From Methanosarcinales archaeon Methan_01 (GTDB lineage: Archaea; Halobacteriota; Methanosarcinia; Methanotrichales; Methanotrichaceae), in contig LUYE01000048.1 in NCBI GenBank assembly GCA_001602645.1, positions 28,143 through 92,142 of the forward strand: a stretch of DNA of 64,000 bases, read 5' to 3'. The translations under genes were made by a program, and so were the position numbers. Positions 36,032-44,982 of this stretch are shown here, piece by piece. The notes beneath the pieces are model-generated. The model had not been told where the DNA came from. It searched no databases and saw only the letters and a program-made list of their open reading frames with translations. The first letter of the stretch is position 1, and the number at the start of each line of letters is the position of its first letter.

Positions 36032-37207
36032 TCACCCCGCCAGCTGGAGGAGGACCACCCTCACCGAGCCGAAGCCGCTCGAGGTGATGACGTCGGGGTT
36101 GTACTCCTGGCGGATCGAGACGAGCCTCCCGGTCGGGTCGTAGGTGAAGACCTCCCGGAAGTCGACCTGGTTTGTCATCTCCACGACGATCGCGGTCTCG
36201 TCGTTCTGGACCACGCTGACCCTCATCCCGGTGTCGGGGTCGACGTCGACGACGCCGGTGCCGAGGGATCCCGCCTCGGGGGGGATGAAGCCACCCATCA
36301 GCTGACAGACCCCGTAGACCGTATAGACGTAGGGCTGGGCCGCCGCCTCCTGGGTGAAGGTCTCCTCCCCCGCCTCAACGAATCGGTGGTGGACGTCTCC
36401 GACCGTCGTCTGGACCGCCAGGGGGGAGGCCGAGGGGGCTGCCCCCTGGATCTGGATCTGGGACTGGCCCTGGTAATAGCTCGTCTCCCCCTCCTCAAGC
36501 CAGGACGGGACGCTTCCATCCGCCCAGGGGACCTTCACCTCCCGGAGGTTCTTCAGCTCGTAGATGGCGGAGGTGCTCCGGGAGCCGGTTGCCGCCCCGC
36601 CCGCCGTCCCTACCGAGTGGTAGTCCACGGCATGGTATAGCAAAAGCCCCGACGCCAGGTCGTAGACGAGGGCCATCTCCAGGCCATCGTTCCGGTAATC
36701 GAACCTGATTGCCTGATGCTCCTCCCCCCCGACGGTCGCGGGGAGGCGCTGGACCGTCAGCCTCTCGCCGGCCATCTCGGGGATCATCTTCAACGCCTCG
36801 GGGCTCGCCCAGAAGTCGCCGCAGCCCTCCGGGACGACCGATCCGAAGCCGACGAGCTTCCTCATCGCCCCCTGGGCGTCGGGGGCGTAGGGCTGGGTGT
36901 GGGTGGCGGCAACCCCTTCCTCCAGGGCCACCACGTCCACTTGAGATAAACCGTACCCCGGAGATCCGGTTGTCCACTCAATATTCTCGCTGTACTCGGA
37001 ATCGGCGGTGCTGGCGATGACGGAGTAGGTGGCCCTCATCCCCTCGGCGAGCCAGGAGGGGGCCGGGGCGGAGGCGAGGTCGGGATAGCTCAAAGGCAGG
37101 GGGTTCTCCATGCCGCTCGGGAGGTTAGAGGCTCCTAAGGCCGCCTGAGACGCGGCGACCATGAGGAGCAGAAGCATCAACGGTTTGACAGTGATATCAA
37201 TTCTCAT
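36032..37207 (-). CDS. Secreted hypothetical protein
   Basis: From the ATG at 37207 (GAGGAG ribosome site eight bases ahead) the 391-aa product has a signal peptide ending QAALGA and a mature chain of beta character. Notable are a VAATHTQPYAPDAQGAM segment, and a C-terminus reading like a repeating beta sheet ending SSGFGSVRVVLLQLAG. No domain is recognised. One YHAVDYHSVG stretch could hold a metal. It stands alone, convergent with mrr on the other strand. The upstream region carries a TATA-like ATTTATCTTATAG on the minus strand. Confidence 0.65.
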   Translation of the reverse strand: MRIDITVKPLMLLLLMVAASQAALGASNLPSGMENPLPLSYPDLASAPAPSWLAEGMRATYSVIASTADSEYSENIEWTTGSPGYGLSQVDVVALEEGVAATHTQPYAPDAQGAMRKLVGFGSVVPEGCGDFWASPEALKMIPEMAGERLTVQRLPATVGGEEHQAIRFDYRNDGLEMALVYDLASGLLLYHAVDYHSVGTAGGAATGSRSTSAIYELKNLREVKVPWADGSVPSWLEEGETSYYQGQSQIQIQGAAPSASPLAVQTTVGDVHHRFVEAGEETFTQEAAAQPYVYTVYGVCQLMGGFIPPEAGSLGTGVVDVDPDTGMRVSVVQNDETAIVVEMTNQVDFREVFTYDPTGRLVSIRQEYNPDVITSSGFGSVRVVLLQLAG

Positions 37208-37472
37208 TGGATTTCTCCTCTGAAAGCTTCTTGACATTAAAACTGACTGGAGGCTTCGAAGATGACAGACTTGGGCCTACCTGCGGTTCCGCTTTCGACC
37301 TCCTATAAGATAAATTTTTTGATCCCGATGAAAGGCAGCCTCCAGACCATCGGACCAGAAAGCCGCTCGGGATCGGGATCGGGATCGTGAGCTCTTATCC
37401 CGACCCTCGGGTCCGAACCGGACCTCTCCCCTTTACCCCAGGGGACGAGCCTGAGACGAACCTTATAGATGA

Positions 37473-38339
37473 TTACCGGTCCGCCGCAGCCTTGGCGGCG
37501 ATGAACTCCCGGATCAGCTTCGCGCCCAGGGAAGCCGTCTGCCCCCCGTCGTACTGAGGGGCGATCTCGTTCGCGTCCAGGCCGACGGCCTTTGGCGCCA
37601 CCCTATCGACGACGTATCGGACGTCCCAGGAGGAGAGGCCGAAGGGCTCGGGGGTCCCGACCCCCGGAGCGAAGGCGGGATCGATGGCGTCGAAGTCGAT
37701 GGAGAGGTAGATCTCGTCGGTGCCCACCTCCGCCAGGGCCTCCTCCAGGACCGCCTCGATCCCCCTCTCCCGGACCTCGTCGCTGGTATGGTAGCTGACG
37801 CCCCGCTCCTCGGCGTAGAGGTACTCCTTCAGGTCGCCGGACCGGATCCCGATGGAGGCGTAGCCAGAAACCCCCGAAAGCTCCAGGATCCGGCGGCTGG
37901 CGCAGGCGTGGCTGTACCTCGTCCCGCCGTACTCGTCCCGGAGGTCGAGGTGGGCGTCGAGGACGATGACGCCTATCTCCCCGCGCCTGCGGGCCACCTC
38001 GGAGACGATCGGCGGGGTTATGGAGTGCTCCCCGCCGATGAATATCGGGATCGCCCCCTCGGGGATGAAGGCGAAGCCGTCCCCGATCGTCTCCATGGCG
38101 TAGGCAGGGTCCGACCCCAGGTCGAGGTCCCCGAGGTCGGCTACCTGGAGATCCCTAAAATCGATGGAGTGGCGATGAACGTAAGTCTCGAAGTTATAAG
38201 ATGCCCGCCGGACGGCTTCGGGGCCTTCGCGGGTCCCGGACCTAAAGCTGGTGGTGGCATCGAAGGGAGCCCCCACGATGACGAAATCCGCCACCTCCGG
38301 GTCGGCGTTGGCATCAGCAAAATTGTGAATGTTGAACAT
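37473..38339 (-). CDS. speB: Agmatinase (ureohydrolase family)
   Basis: From the ATG at 38339 the product is 288 aa, standard for the family. The metal-binding motifs are FIGGEHS, LDAHLDLR and SIDFDAIDPAFAPG, with the substrate-shaping FRSGTREGP near the start. It probably hydrolyses agmatine to putrescine and urea, using two Mn(II), in the cytoplasm; arginase or guanidinobutyrase activity cannot be excluded. The start lies five bases after the aIF5A stop, on the same strand. The track's longer ORF extends into aIF5A in a shadow frame. Agmatine and its products lead to the amine used in the modification of aIF5A. Confidence 0.9.
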   Translation of the reverse strand: MFNIHNFADANADPEVADFVIVGAPFDATTSFRSGTREGPEAVRRASYNFETYVHRHSIDFRDLQVADLGDLDLGSDPAYAMETIGDGFAFIPEGAIPIFIGGEHSITPPIVSEVARRRGEIGVIVLDAHLDLRDEYGGTRYSHACASRRILELSGVSGYASIGIRSGDLKEYLYAEERGVSYHTSDEVRERGIEAVLEEALAEVGTDEIYLSIDFDAIDPAFAPGVGTPEPFGLSSWDVRYVVDRVAPKAVGLDANEIAPQYDGGQTASLGAKLIREFIAAKAAADR

Positions 38340-38344
38340 TGGGG

Positions 38345-38728
38345 TTAACGGATATCCATCTTCGTCCTGCCCATGACGAGCAGGTATGGGACTTCCTTCC
38401 CCTCCTCCAGCTTCTCGCGGTCCTCTTCGGTGATGGGAACGTCGATGGTGCTGTAGTCGCTGAGGTCCATCAGCTGGGCGGAGCTCTCGCCTATCGTCAG
38501 AACCTGGCCGGACTTCCTCTCGACGATCGGGACGTAGACCTTGGCCGTCACTGGCTGGACGGTCGACCTCTTCTGGCCGTCGAAGATCCCGATGGCGTCG
38601 ACCCTCGCCTTGGCGGCGCCGTGCTTTCCGGGCTTGGACTTGGCTATGCTCTTGATGACGCAAGGCTCGTCGTCGATGATCACGTACCTTCCCTCTTTCA
38701 GCTCTCTCGTCTCCACCTGCTCTTTCAT
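38345..38728 (-). CDS. eif5A: Translation initiation/elongation factor aIF5A
   Basis: The 127-aa protein is the archaeal homologue of eIF5A. The hypusination loop SKPGKHGAAK contains the lysine that is modified, followed by the C-terminal OB-fold (TVQPVTAKVYVP to LLVMGRTKMDIR). It relieves ribosome stalling at proline-rich or similar sequences. The length and motif match the family closely. The gene is followed after five bases by agmatinase, which supplies part of the polyamine pathway that feeds the modification, so the pair makes functional sense. Confidence 0.96.
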   Translation of the reverse strand: MKEQVETRELKEGRYVIIDDEPCVIKSIAKSKPGKHGAAKARVDAIGIFDGQKRSTVQPVTAKVYVPIVERKSGQVLTIGESSAQLMDLSDYSTIDVPITEEDREKLEEGKEVPYLLVMGRTKMDIR

Positions 38729-38763
38729 CTCGTCACCTTCCGGACGAATGCCACAGCTCCTAT

Positions 38764-39867
38764 TTAAAGAATTTCTCTCATCCTCTCCAGGGCGGTTTTT
38801 ATATCCTCCATCGAGGCGGCATAGGATATCCTGATGTGCTCTCTACCGACGGACCCGAAGGCGGTGCCCGGAACCACCACGACCCCCTTTTTGATCAGCC
38901 TCGTGGCGACGTCGTTTCCGTCCCCCACCCTCGGGAAGGCGTAGAAGGCGCCGGCGGGCTTCTCCATCTCGACCCCCATCGACCGGAGCCCCTCCACCAG
39001 GACGTCCCTCCTCCGCCGGAACTCCTCCCTCATCATTCGGACGCAGTCCTGAGGGCCGCTGACGGCGGCGAGAGCCGCCCTCTGGCTGATGGAGGAGGCG
39101 CAGGCCTGGACGTACTGGTGGATCTTTAGCATGTTCTCCAAGGCCTCGCCCCGAGCCGCCAGGTAGCCGAGCCTCCAGCCGGTCATGGCGTAGGTCTTGG
39201 AGACGGCGTTGATGGTGATGACGTTCTCGGAGTAGAGGGCGGGGCTCGCGTGCTCCCCCTCGTAGATGAACTGCTCGTATACCTCGTCGGATATCAGGGC
39301 AAAATCGTGATCCTCGGCCAGCTCCGCCAGCGCCCGGAGCTCCTCCCTCGTCTGGACGGAGCCGGTGGGGTTGTTGGGGGAGTTGACGATGAGGGCCCTC
39401 GTCCTCGGAGTCACCCTCTCGGCGACCGCCTCAGCGGTGAGGTGGAACCTCCCGTCCATGGGGACGGAAACCGCCCGCCCGTGGGTCACCCTGGCGATGG
39501 CCGAGTAAGAGACGAAGCCGGGGTCGCCGATCAGGACCTCGTCGCCCTTCTCGACGACGGCGGCGATGGCGAGAAATAGGGCCTCGCTGGCTCCGCTCGT
39601 GACCATGATCTCGCTCGGGGCGTAATCGAGGCCGTTCTCCCGCCGGAACTTCTCGGCCAAGGCCGCTCGGAGCTCGGCGGTCCCCAGGTTCATGGTGTAT
39701 CCCGTGAACCCCTCCTCGATCGCCTCGATCGCCGCCCGCTTGATATGGTCAGGGGTGTCGAAGTCGGGCTGCCCGAGGCCGAGGTTGATCGCCCCCGGCC
39801 CCGCCCCCTCAAAGCTCTTCCTTATCCCGGAGATGTCTATCTCCTCGACGTGGCATGCAAACTTCAT
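38764..39867 (-). CDS. Class I/II aminotransferase (aspartate/alanine type)
   Basis: The 367-aa protein is a fold-type I PLP enzyme. The Schiff-base lysine is in NAVSKTYAMTGWRLGY, with NSPNNPTG and the C-terminal arginine motif HIRISYA present. The GLGQPDFDTP opening is common to AspB-like enzymes. Substrate is not fixed by sequence; aspartate, alanine or a branched/aromatic amino acid are possible. It is 35 bases upstream of aIF5A on the same strand and may be co-transcribed with it. Confidence 0.9.
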   Translation of the reverse strand: MKFACHVEEIDISGIRKSFEGAGPGAINLGLGQPDFDTPDHIKRAAIEAIEEGFTGYTMNLGTAELRAALAEKFRRENGLDYAPSEIMVTSGASEALFLAIAAVVEKGDEVLIGDPGFVSYSAIARVTHGRAVSVPMDGRFHLTAEAVAERVTPRTRALIVNSPNNPTGSVQTREELRALAELAEDHDFALISDEVYEQFIYEGEHASPALYSENVITINAVSKTYAMTGWRLGYLAARGEALENMLKIHQYVQACASSISQRAALAAVSGPQDCVRMMREEFRRRRDVLVEGLRSMGVEMEKPAGAFYAFPRVGDGNDVATRLIKKGVVVVPGTAFGSVGREHIRISYAASMEDIKTALERMREIL

Positions 39868-40036
39868 GGTCAGGACCTCTTTTTCCGAGGTTTGGAAGGG
39901 GAGATAAAAATAGTTAAGCCCGAGAGAGAAGCGGTCCTTCTCTCGGGAGGGCGGGATGAGGGCATCGGGTTTGGGGAGGCGGGGGAACTGACTTGGGGGC
40001 GGACTCGGCAGAGATCGCGGCGAAGATGGCAGGGGA

Positions 40037-40048
40037 TTTATATAATTT
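40037..40048 (+). promoter_or_regulatory. TATA-like box of the phosphatase gene
   Basis: TTTATATAATTT lies about 75 bases upstream of the ATG at 40120 in an AT-rich stretch, well formed as an archaeal TATA box. Confidence 0.45.
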
Positions 40049-40119
40049 ACCTGCTAAGCAAGAAGCGTTATCTTTTTATGTTAATACTACATCTTAAACA
40101 TGTAATGTGGGAGATTGAT

Positions 40120-41844
40120 ATGAAATTGCGAATAGGATTGATTTTTCTTTCATTGATTATGACCTCATTTGCAGGAGTTCTATGCACATCCCAGCCAGAT
40201 TATGGGCTAGTCGATCTCAATGCTACAGCGGTCCCCGATCATGTCACGTTATCATGGACCAGCGACCCTATGACTACCCAAACAGTGACCTGGAGGACGG
40301 ATAGCACTGTCCAGAATGGCAGCGTCGAATACAGCATGGATCCAAATCTCAAGGATAAGGAATCTATCGCGGCCAATGTAAGCACCCTGAAGACTGATCT
40401 TGGTGACCAGAACATCCACACAGCCACGATCACCGGTTTGGCGCCCGGAAACCGATATTACTATAGGGTCGGCGATGGGACAAAAGATTGGAGCCCCGTA
40501 TATTCCTTCATGACTGAGGCCGAAGATACCAATAGCTTTAAGTTCTTGGTCTTCGGGGACACCCAGGGCGATGATGACGCGAATCCGGACTATAGCCTCT
40601 GGCAGTCCACGCTCCATAATGCATATAAAGCCAATCCTGATGCCAGGTTCTTCACGGTAGTGGGGGATGAGGCGCAAGCGGGATTGTCCAATCTTCATTG
40701 GAACCACTGGTTTGCTGCATGCAAAGGCGTTATTGAATCCATCTCTTACGTGCCAGTCGCGGGAAACACAGAATGCCGTGATATGGCCAGAGATCATGCA
40801 GATCCGAGCATCTACATGGGTCAGTTCAACGTGCCAAACAACGGTCCTTATAGCAACGATCAGGCATATTCATTCGACTATGGAAACATGCATATTATAG
40901 TGCTGGACAGCCAGCTTCGTGAAGAACAGGAGATTAATCCAGATCTACTGAATGATCAAAAGCTTTGGCTGGATAAAGACCTGAGCCGGACCACGAAGGA
41001 ATGGAAAATGGCTATCTGGCACAAGCCGCCTTATTACACCAGGGTCATCAGAACAAACGAAGGCATCAAGGCCGCTTTTGCTCCGATCATTGACAAGTAT
41101 CATGTAGACCTGGTGTTTAATGGCCATGACCATGCTTATTCCCGAACCTATCCCATTAACAACGATTCGATAGTAAGCACTCCAGCGTTGGGCACAGTTT
41201 ATGTAGTAGCAGGAAGAAGCGGCCAAAAAGTCATAGATGATAATGTGCAAAACATATGGTGTGCTAGCTTCTACAACCCGCAGGATATGCCCAACTACAT
41301 TGTAGTAGAAGTTAACGGATCCCGCATGGAGATGAAGTGCTTTAAGATGGATGGAACGCTCATCGACGATTACATCATAGACAAAACAAGTGGAGACACG
41401 CCGCGAACGATAGTACCTGTCAAATACAACGAACCAAGGCTGGCGATCAATGGTGTCTTGCTCAATGAGCCTATGCTACCCACATCGCCATCTAAGATCA
41501 ACGGCAAATGGTACTTCCCCATCAAACCTGTGGTGCTGTATCTTGGCGGCTCCGAGTCTGTCTCAGGCGAAAATGAGACCCTTTCCCTCCGAGTGAAGAA
41601 TTACATCGGGCCAGGGATAGTCTGGTCAGACAAGAAGGTACATGCTATAGTCTTAACCAACGCCAGCACCAAAGCAACCCTGGACAATACTACGATCTCA
41701 CTTCCAGATAGGGTCATAGTCGACGACGACAAGAATTTCCTCATCTCGGCAGATGATATGAAAACGCTCTGTGGCTTCACCTGGAAGTACGACTCAGACA
41801 TGAACATACTATTCCTGATCAACCCCAGTAAGCCTGGGGAGTAG
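40120..41844 (+). CDS. Exported purple-acid-phosphatase-like metallophosphoesterase with CuAO-like tail
   Basis: Starting at ATG 40120 (GGGAG ahead), the product is 574 aa. A signal peptide is followed by a fibronectin-III-type domain (VPDHVTLSWTS to SPVYSFMT) as in purple acid phosphatases. The metal motifs are FGDTQ, VVGDEAQ, GNTE, HKPPYY and NGHDHAYSR. The third motif is GNTE where GNHE is usual, a possible missing metal ligand. The C-terminus (LAINGVLLNEP to SDMNILFLI) resembles the copper-amine-oxidase N-terminal-like domain. The gene is clearly lower in GC and codon-flat compared with its neighbours, which suggests transfer. Expected role: extracellular phosphate release. Confidence 0.75.
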   Translation: MKLRIGLIFLSLIMTSFAGVLCTSQPDYGLVDLNATAVPDHVTLSWTSDPMTTQTVTWRTDSTVQNGSVEYSMDPNLKDKESIAANVSTLKTDLGDQNIHTATITGLAPGNRYYYRVGDGTKDWSPVYSFMTEAEDTNSFKFLVFGDTQGDDDANPDYSLWQSTLHNAYKANPDARFFTVVGDEAQAGLSNLHWNHWFAACKGVIESISYVPVAGNTECRDMARDHADPSIYMGQFNVPNNGPYSNDQAYSFDYGNMHIIVLDSQLREEQEINPDLLNDQKLWLDKDLSRTTKEWKMAIWHKPPYYTRVIRTNEGIKAAFAPIIDKYHVDLVFNGHDHAYSRTYPINNDSIVSTPALGTVYVVAGRSGQKVIDDNVQNIWCASFYNPQDMPNYIVVEVNGSRMEMKCFKMDGTLIDDYIIDKTSGDTPRTIVPVKYNEPRLAINGVLLNEPMLPTSPSKINGKWYFPIKPVVLYLGGSESVSGENETLSLRVKNYIGPGIVWSDKKVHAIVLTNASTKATLDNTTISLPDRVIVDDDKNFLISADDMKTLCGFTWKYDSDMNILFLINPSKPGE

Positions 41845-41880
41845 GAATATATCTCGTGGTATGCTTCCAAATTGCGGTGA

Positions 41881-41917
41881 TAAGGTCGGATCCGAATTCG
41901 CCCTGGATCCGACCTTA
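41881..41917 (+). terminator. Perfect 13-bp inverted repeat after the phosphatase
   Basis: TAAGGTCGGATCC pairs with GGATCCGACCTTA around an 11-base loop, starting 37 bases after the stop. A stem this long and exact is a likely terminator or 3' processing structure. Confidence 0.55.
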
Positions 41918-42032
41918 AAGATCCCTCCCAAAAGTGAAGCTGTGAAGGCAAGAGGTCGATGATCCGAGAAGTCTGCTATGCAGGAATTTCGGGACTCTAC
42001 ATCCAGATAAATCGCTCAAGGTGGTTATCTAA

Positions 42033-42365
42033 TGGAAGTTCAATTGGCTCTTTTCGAGACGTACCGGATATGCAGATCTCGATGAGCGGTTAGCATCAAC
42101 AGATGCGAATCGAGATGGGTTACTCAAAGTGCTCGATTATCCGTTCATACCATTCCATAATAATGAGGCAGAGATTGTCATCCGCGAAGGAGTCATCAAG
42201 AGGAAGATAAGCTATGTAACCAGATCTGAGCTGGGCAAAAGGGCATGGGAGAACATGTCTATATAATGTATACATGCCGCAAGCAGGGGGTAAACTTCTT
42301 CCACTATCTTAATGGAATGTTTTCATCTCGGAATGATATCCAGAAGCTGTCCAACTTAATTTATA
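42033..42365 (+). pseudogene. IS66-like transposase C-terminal relic (frameshifted)
   Basis: After a stop at 42030, one frame reads FSRRTGYADLDERL, then YPFIPFHNNEAEIV and VIKRKISYVTRS and ends TAA near 42264. The HNNEAE...RKISxxTRS pattern matches the C-terminal catalytic segment of IS66-type transposases. The following residues continue in a second frame (MYTCRKQGVNFFHYLNGMF, from about 42264), so a frameshift breaks the gene. The N-terminal two thirds and the ends of the element are missing. This is a dead mobile-element remnant in the atypical 40-45 kb stretch. Confidence 0.6.
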
Positions 42366-42419
42366 CCATGGCGCGATATAATATTTTATTGAGCTTGTTC
42401 GCGGGGGAGATACAGCGAG

Positions 42420-43703
42420 TCATCCGCCGGCAGCACACACCTGCCGGTTGACATCGAGACCCGTCTCGCTCAGGGCATCGGTCACGTAACAGTAGATGGG
42501 AATCATGCTGCCCCGGAGTCCGCCGGTCGGGAAGGGCGTCATATTCCGGATGACCGGATAAAACTGCCGGTAGTAAGGATCGTCGCGTACCGATGGCAGC
42601 GCGTAGAACTCCTCGGATGCCGGCAGCAGGTAACGCGGGACCAGCGGGCGTGCCGGGTCCGTATCCAAGGATAGCGCGATCATCTCCTTCACCTCAGGAC
42701 TGTTGTAGAAGTCGATAAACCGAATCGCTTGGTCCATCTTTTTTTGGCTGGTGTGTTTGTTGATCACAAACCCGTCAACCCATGCAAGGGACGGCGCCGG
42801 GTCCCTGCCAAAGGGGGTGCCAGTGATTTGGATAGACTGGTTCCGCACGGCAGGATTGCTTTTGAGGATCCGGTACAGCATCTCCGAGTACCCTACATAT
42901 CGGTCCGTCATCCCTGCCCCGAACTCCTCCGCAGCGGTATCATGCTCGAGGTAGTAGCCGTCCATACACAGGTTCTCTCCGGACGTTCCGGTGCAGGCCG
43001 AAAAGCGTTCAGAGAGTGCGGCGATAACCCCGGGATCCGGTGCACCGGCTGCCGCATCTATTATGGCGGCATCAAGAAGGGCAGGATCGGTACCATATGC
43101 TGACGCATAGGACGAGAGATAGAGATCTGGCAGGACCATCACCGAACTGAAATCCGCAGCCATCGGGGCTGTCCCGGGTGGCGAACGCTCAAAGGTGTAA
43201 AATGCACACAGCCAGGTCGGGACAAAGTAGACCATTCCTCCTTTGACCCCGATATCCCGGTACGGCCCGACTACCCCCCGCAGGTTTTCCCTTAACATTT
43301 GTTGTTCCGACTGAGAATCCGTTGCGAACGGCCGAATATACCCTCCAGCGATGAGGTTGTCAAGCTCCGTCTGTTCCACTTCCAGTAGGTCGGCGTCAGC
43401 GGCTTCGAACGACGCAGAGAGGTTGAGACTGTTTTCAAAATAGAGCGATTTTGCCGGATCAATGAATATCTCCACGCGGTCGTCCGGGTACTTCTCCTCG
43501 TATCTTCTGGTGAGGAGGGCAATCGTCCGAGCATGGTCATCCTCATTGACATCATCGAGGAACGGGTAGAGCGAAACGATGAGGGGAGGCGCTTCGGCCA
43601 CCTCCTCCAGGGAAGCAGCCGCAAGAGGCGGAGATTGGACCGAGACGCACCCGGCAGTCAGCAGGATGAGCGCAAGGATAAGGCAGGGGCCAGACAGTCT
43701 CAT
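42420..43703 (-). CDS. Extracellular lipoprotein, thiaminase-I-like / solute-binding fold
   Basis: The 427-aa product has a lipobox (LTAGC) after a signal peptide, so it is membrane-tethered outside the cell. The body resembles type-2 periplasmic-binding folds (VDGFVINKHTSQKKMDQAIRFIDFY). It looks closer to thiaminase I than to plain sugar binders: opening SLYPFLDDV and VPTWLCAFYTFER match the order of thiaminase I regions, where the cysteine is the nucleophile. I could not confirm the catalytic glutamate. If true it would degrade or bind thiamine or pyrimidine moieties; otherwise it is an ABC-type solute receptor without partner genes. Confidence 0.5.
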   Translation of the reverse strand: MRLSGPCLILALILLTAGCVSVQSPPLAAASLEEVAEAPPLIVSLYPFLDDVNEDDHARTIALLTRRYEEKYPDDRVEIFIDPAKSLYFENSLNLSASFEAADADLLEVEQTELDNLIAGGYIRPFATDSQSEQQMLRENLRGVVGPYRDIGVKGGMVYFVPTWLCAFYTFERSPPGTAPMAADFSSVMVLPDLYLSSYASAYGTDPALLDAAIIDAAAGAPDPGVIAALSERFSACTGTSGENLCMDGYYLEHDTAAEEFGAGMTDRYVGYSEMLYRILKSNPAVRNQSIQITGTPFGRDPAPSLAWVDGFVINKHTSQKKMDQAIRFIDFYNSPEVKEMIALSLDTDPARPLVPRYLLPASEEFYALPSVRDDPYYRQFYPVIRNMTPFPTGGLRGSMIPIYCYVTDALSETGLDVNRQVCAAGG

Positions 43704-43735
43704 GATAAACAGATCCTCAGTTGTGATTATGGGCC

Positions 43736-44605
43736 TTAATTTTTCCCGCTAAAAACGTATCGCTCTATTGGCAGGACCGGATGCAGGAGGAGATATTTCC
43801 GCTCCCGTTTAAGACCGGAGGGTAACTTGCCGATGATACGCTGGCTCTTTATCTTTACGGACAAAAGGGTGAGCGACCCGACGGTGCGGGTATCCTCCCG
43901 ATACCGGCAATCGCGAAATGGAGGTCGAAGACGTTGCCGGAGAGCATGGTGCTCCACACCGGCTCCTGGAACTCCCCGCCCAGGGGGTTTGCCTTGTGGG
44001 CGCCGATGAGGTTGTGGACGAAGGGGACCCGCCTCGTCATCCACGGTGCTCCGCTCCCCGTAAACCACGAAGTTGTGGTGGCCGATCCCCTGCAGCCCCC
44101 CGTACCCGCTGCGGACGGCACTTGCGGTGCCCTCTTTTCCGTAGCGGTGCGCGGTTTTGAGGTCGTAGGCGAAGGCCCCGATGACCCCGTTACTGACAAA
44201 ATCGATCCGCTGGGTCGGCACCCTTCCGCGTGCCCCGTCGAGCATCGCTGCAAGAAGCCCGCGAGCCGCTTCGGGTTCCACGACAAGGCGGGGATCGTAT
44301 GCCAGCGGGACCCTCGGAAGGTCAGCCGGGTCCGGCGGTCCGCCTCAGTCCTGCGGGGTTGCCAGCTCCCCGTTCGCGATAGTCGCTTTGAGGCGGGCCC
44401 GCCACTCGGCCGGGTTGGTGGTGCTCGATGAGCCGATCCTGCCCTCGTGGATCGTGTAGATACCAAGACCGCAGTCGCGGGTGGCAGTCGCACGACTCAC
44501 CTTCTTCTGCTTCAGTTCGGCTGCAACGCTCTCGCCCTCGACAAAGAATACCTCGTCCTCGTCGACACTCTGTTCCGCTTCCCGGATCAGTTCCTCAATC
44601 CACAC
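43736..44605 (-). pseudogene. Decayed pmbA (TldE-like) gene
   Basis: Starting from GTG 44605, VWIEELIREAEQSVDEDEV and GESVAAELKQKKVSR match the PmbA N-terminus. At 44347 an in-frame TGA stands where a Trp is expected (TPQD*GGPPDPADLP), and the same frame resumes with VVEPEAARGLLAAML. The centre is missing: MLDGARG joins directly to VPTQRIDFVSNGVIG, so perhaps 190 codons are deleted. A frameshift near 44030 moves into HNLIGAHKANPLGGEF, and a second near 43895 returns to TVGSLTLLSVKIKSQRIIGK, the usual C-terminus. Several lesions show that it is dead. PmbA with TldD forms a metalloprotease that trims leader peptides. Confidence 0.7.
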
Positions 44606-44912
44606 CACTGCCAACCACCATCGCATCGCCCAGGAGAATAAACGGGGCACCGTCGCTCACCGGCATGCTCTGGCCCCCTTTGCTGCAATACCCCGGGCTC
44701 ATCTTCCGCTCATTCCAGCACAGGGATATCTAGTGCAACGTGGAGAGGATGTCCCTGGAGAAGGAGACGTCCCGGACCATCTTCGTACACTCGCCATCCT
44801 CGACGAGGTAATCGTACTCGGCGTTGAACTGGAAGAAGCCCCGGCTCGGGTCCACCTGCGCCCACTGCGGGAGCCCACAAGGTTTCCACGCCTGAAAAGG
44901 TGTGGCGCAATT
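44595..44912 (-). pseudogene. Decayed tldD C-terminal fragment
   Basis: Upstream of the pmbA relic on the same strand, RRGNLVGSRSG and (another frame) QVDPSRGFFQFNAEYDYLVEDGE then VRDVSFSRDILSTLH match the TldD C-terminal domain. At 44732-44730 an in-frame TAG interrupts, and the same frame goes on ISLCWNERKMSPGYCSKGGQ and MPVSDGAPFILLGDAMV, the normal TldD ending, to TGA at 44595. The TldD stop overlaps the pmbA GTG, so the two were one operon. The N-terminal part is gone. One frameshift and one nonsense codon are visible. TldD carries the zinc site (HExxxH), which lies in the missing region. Confidence 0.65.
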
Positions 44913-44982
44913 TCAAGCGATTCTCCGAAGGGCGCTACCATAGATCTGGCCGGAGGATCTCGTTCGATCATCCCCTCCCTCG

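Noticed and set aside
37367-37390. Short tandem GGGATC hexamers
   Set aside because: Only about three to four copies, no neighbour structure; likely chance in GC-rich DNA.
44730-44732. In-frame TAG in the tldD relic as a pyrrolysine codon
   Set aside because: The gene also lacks its N-terminus and has a frameshift, and no pyl gene is in the window; plain nonsense mutation is simpler. Kept as a finding only for checking.
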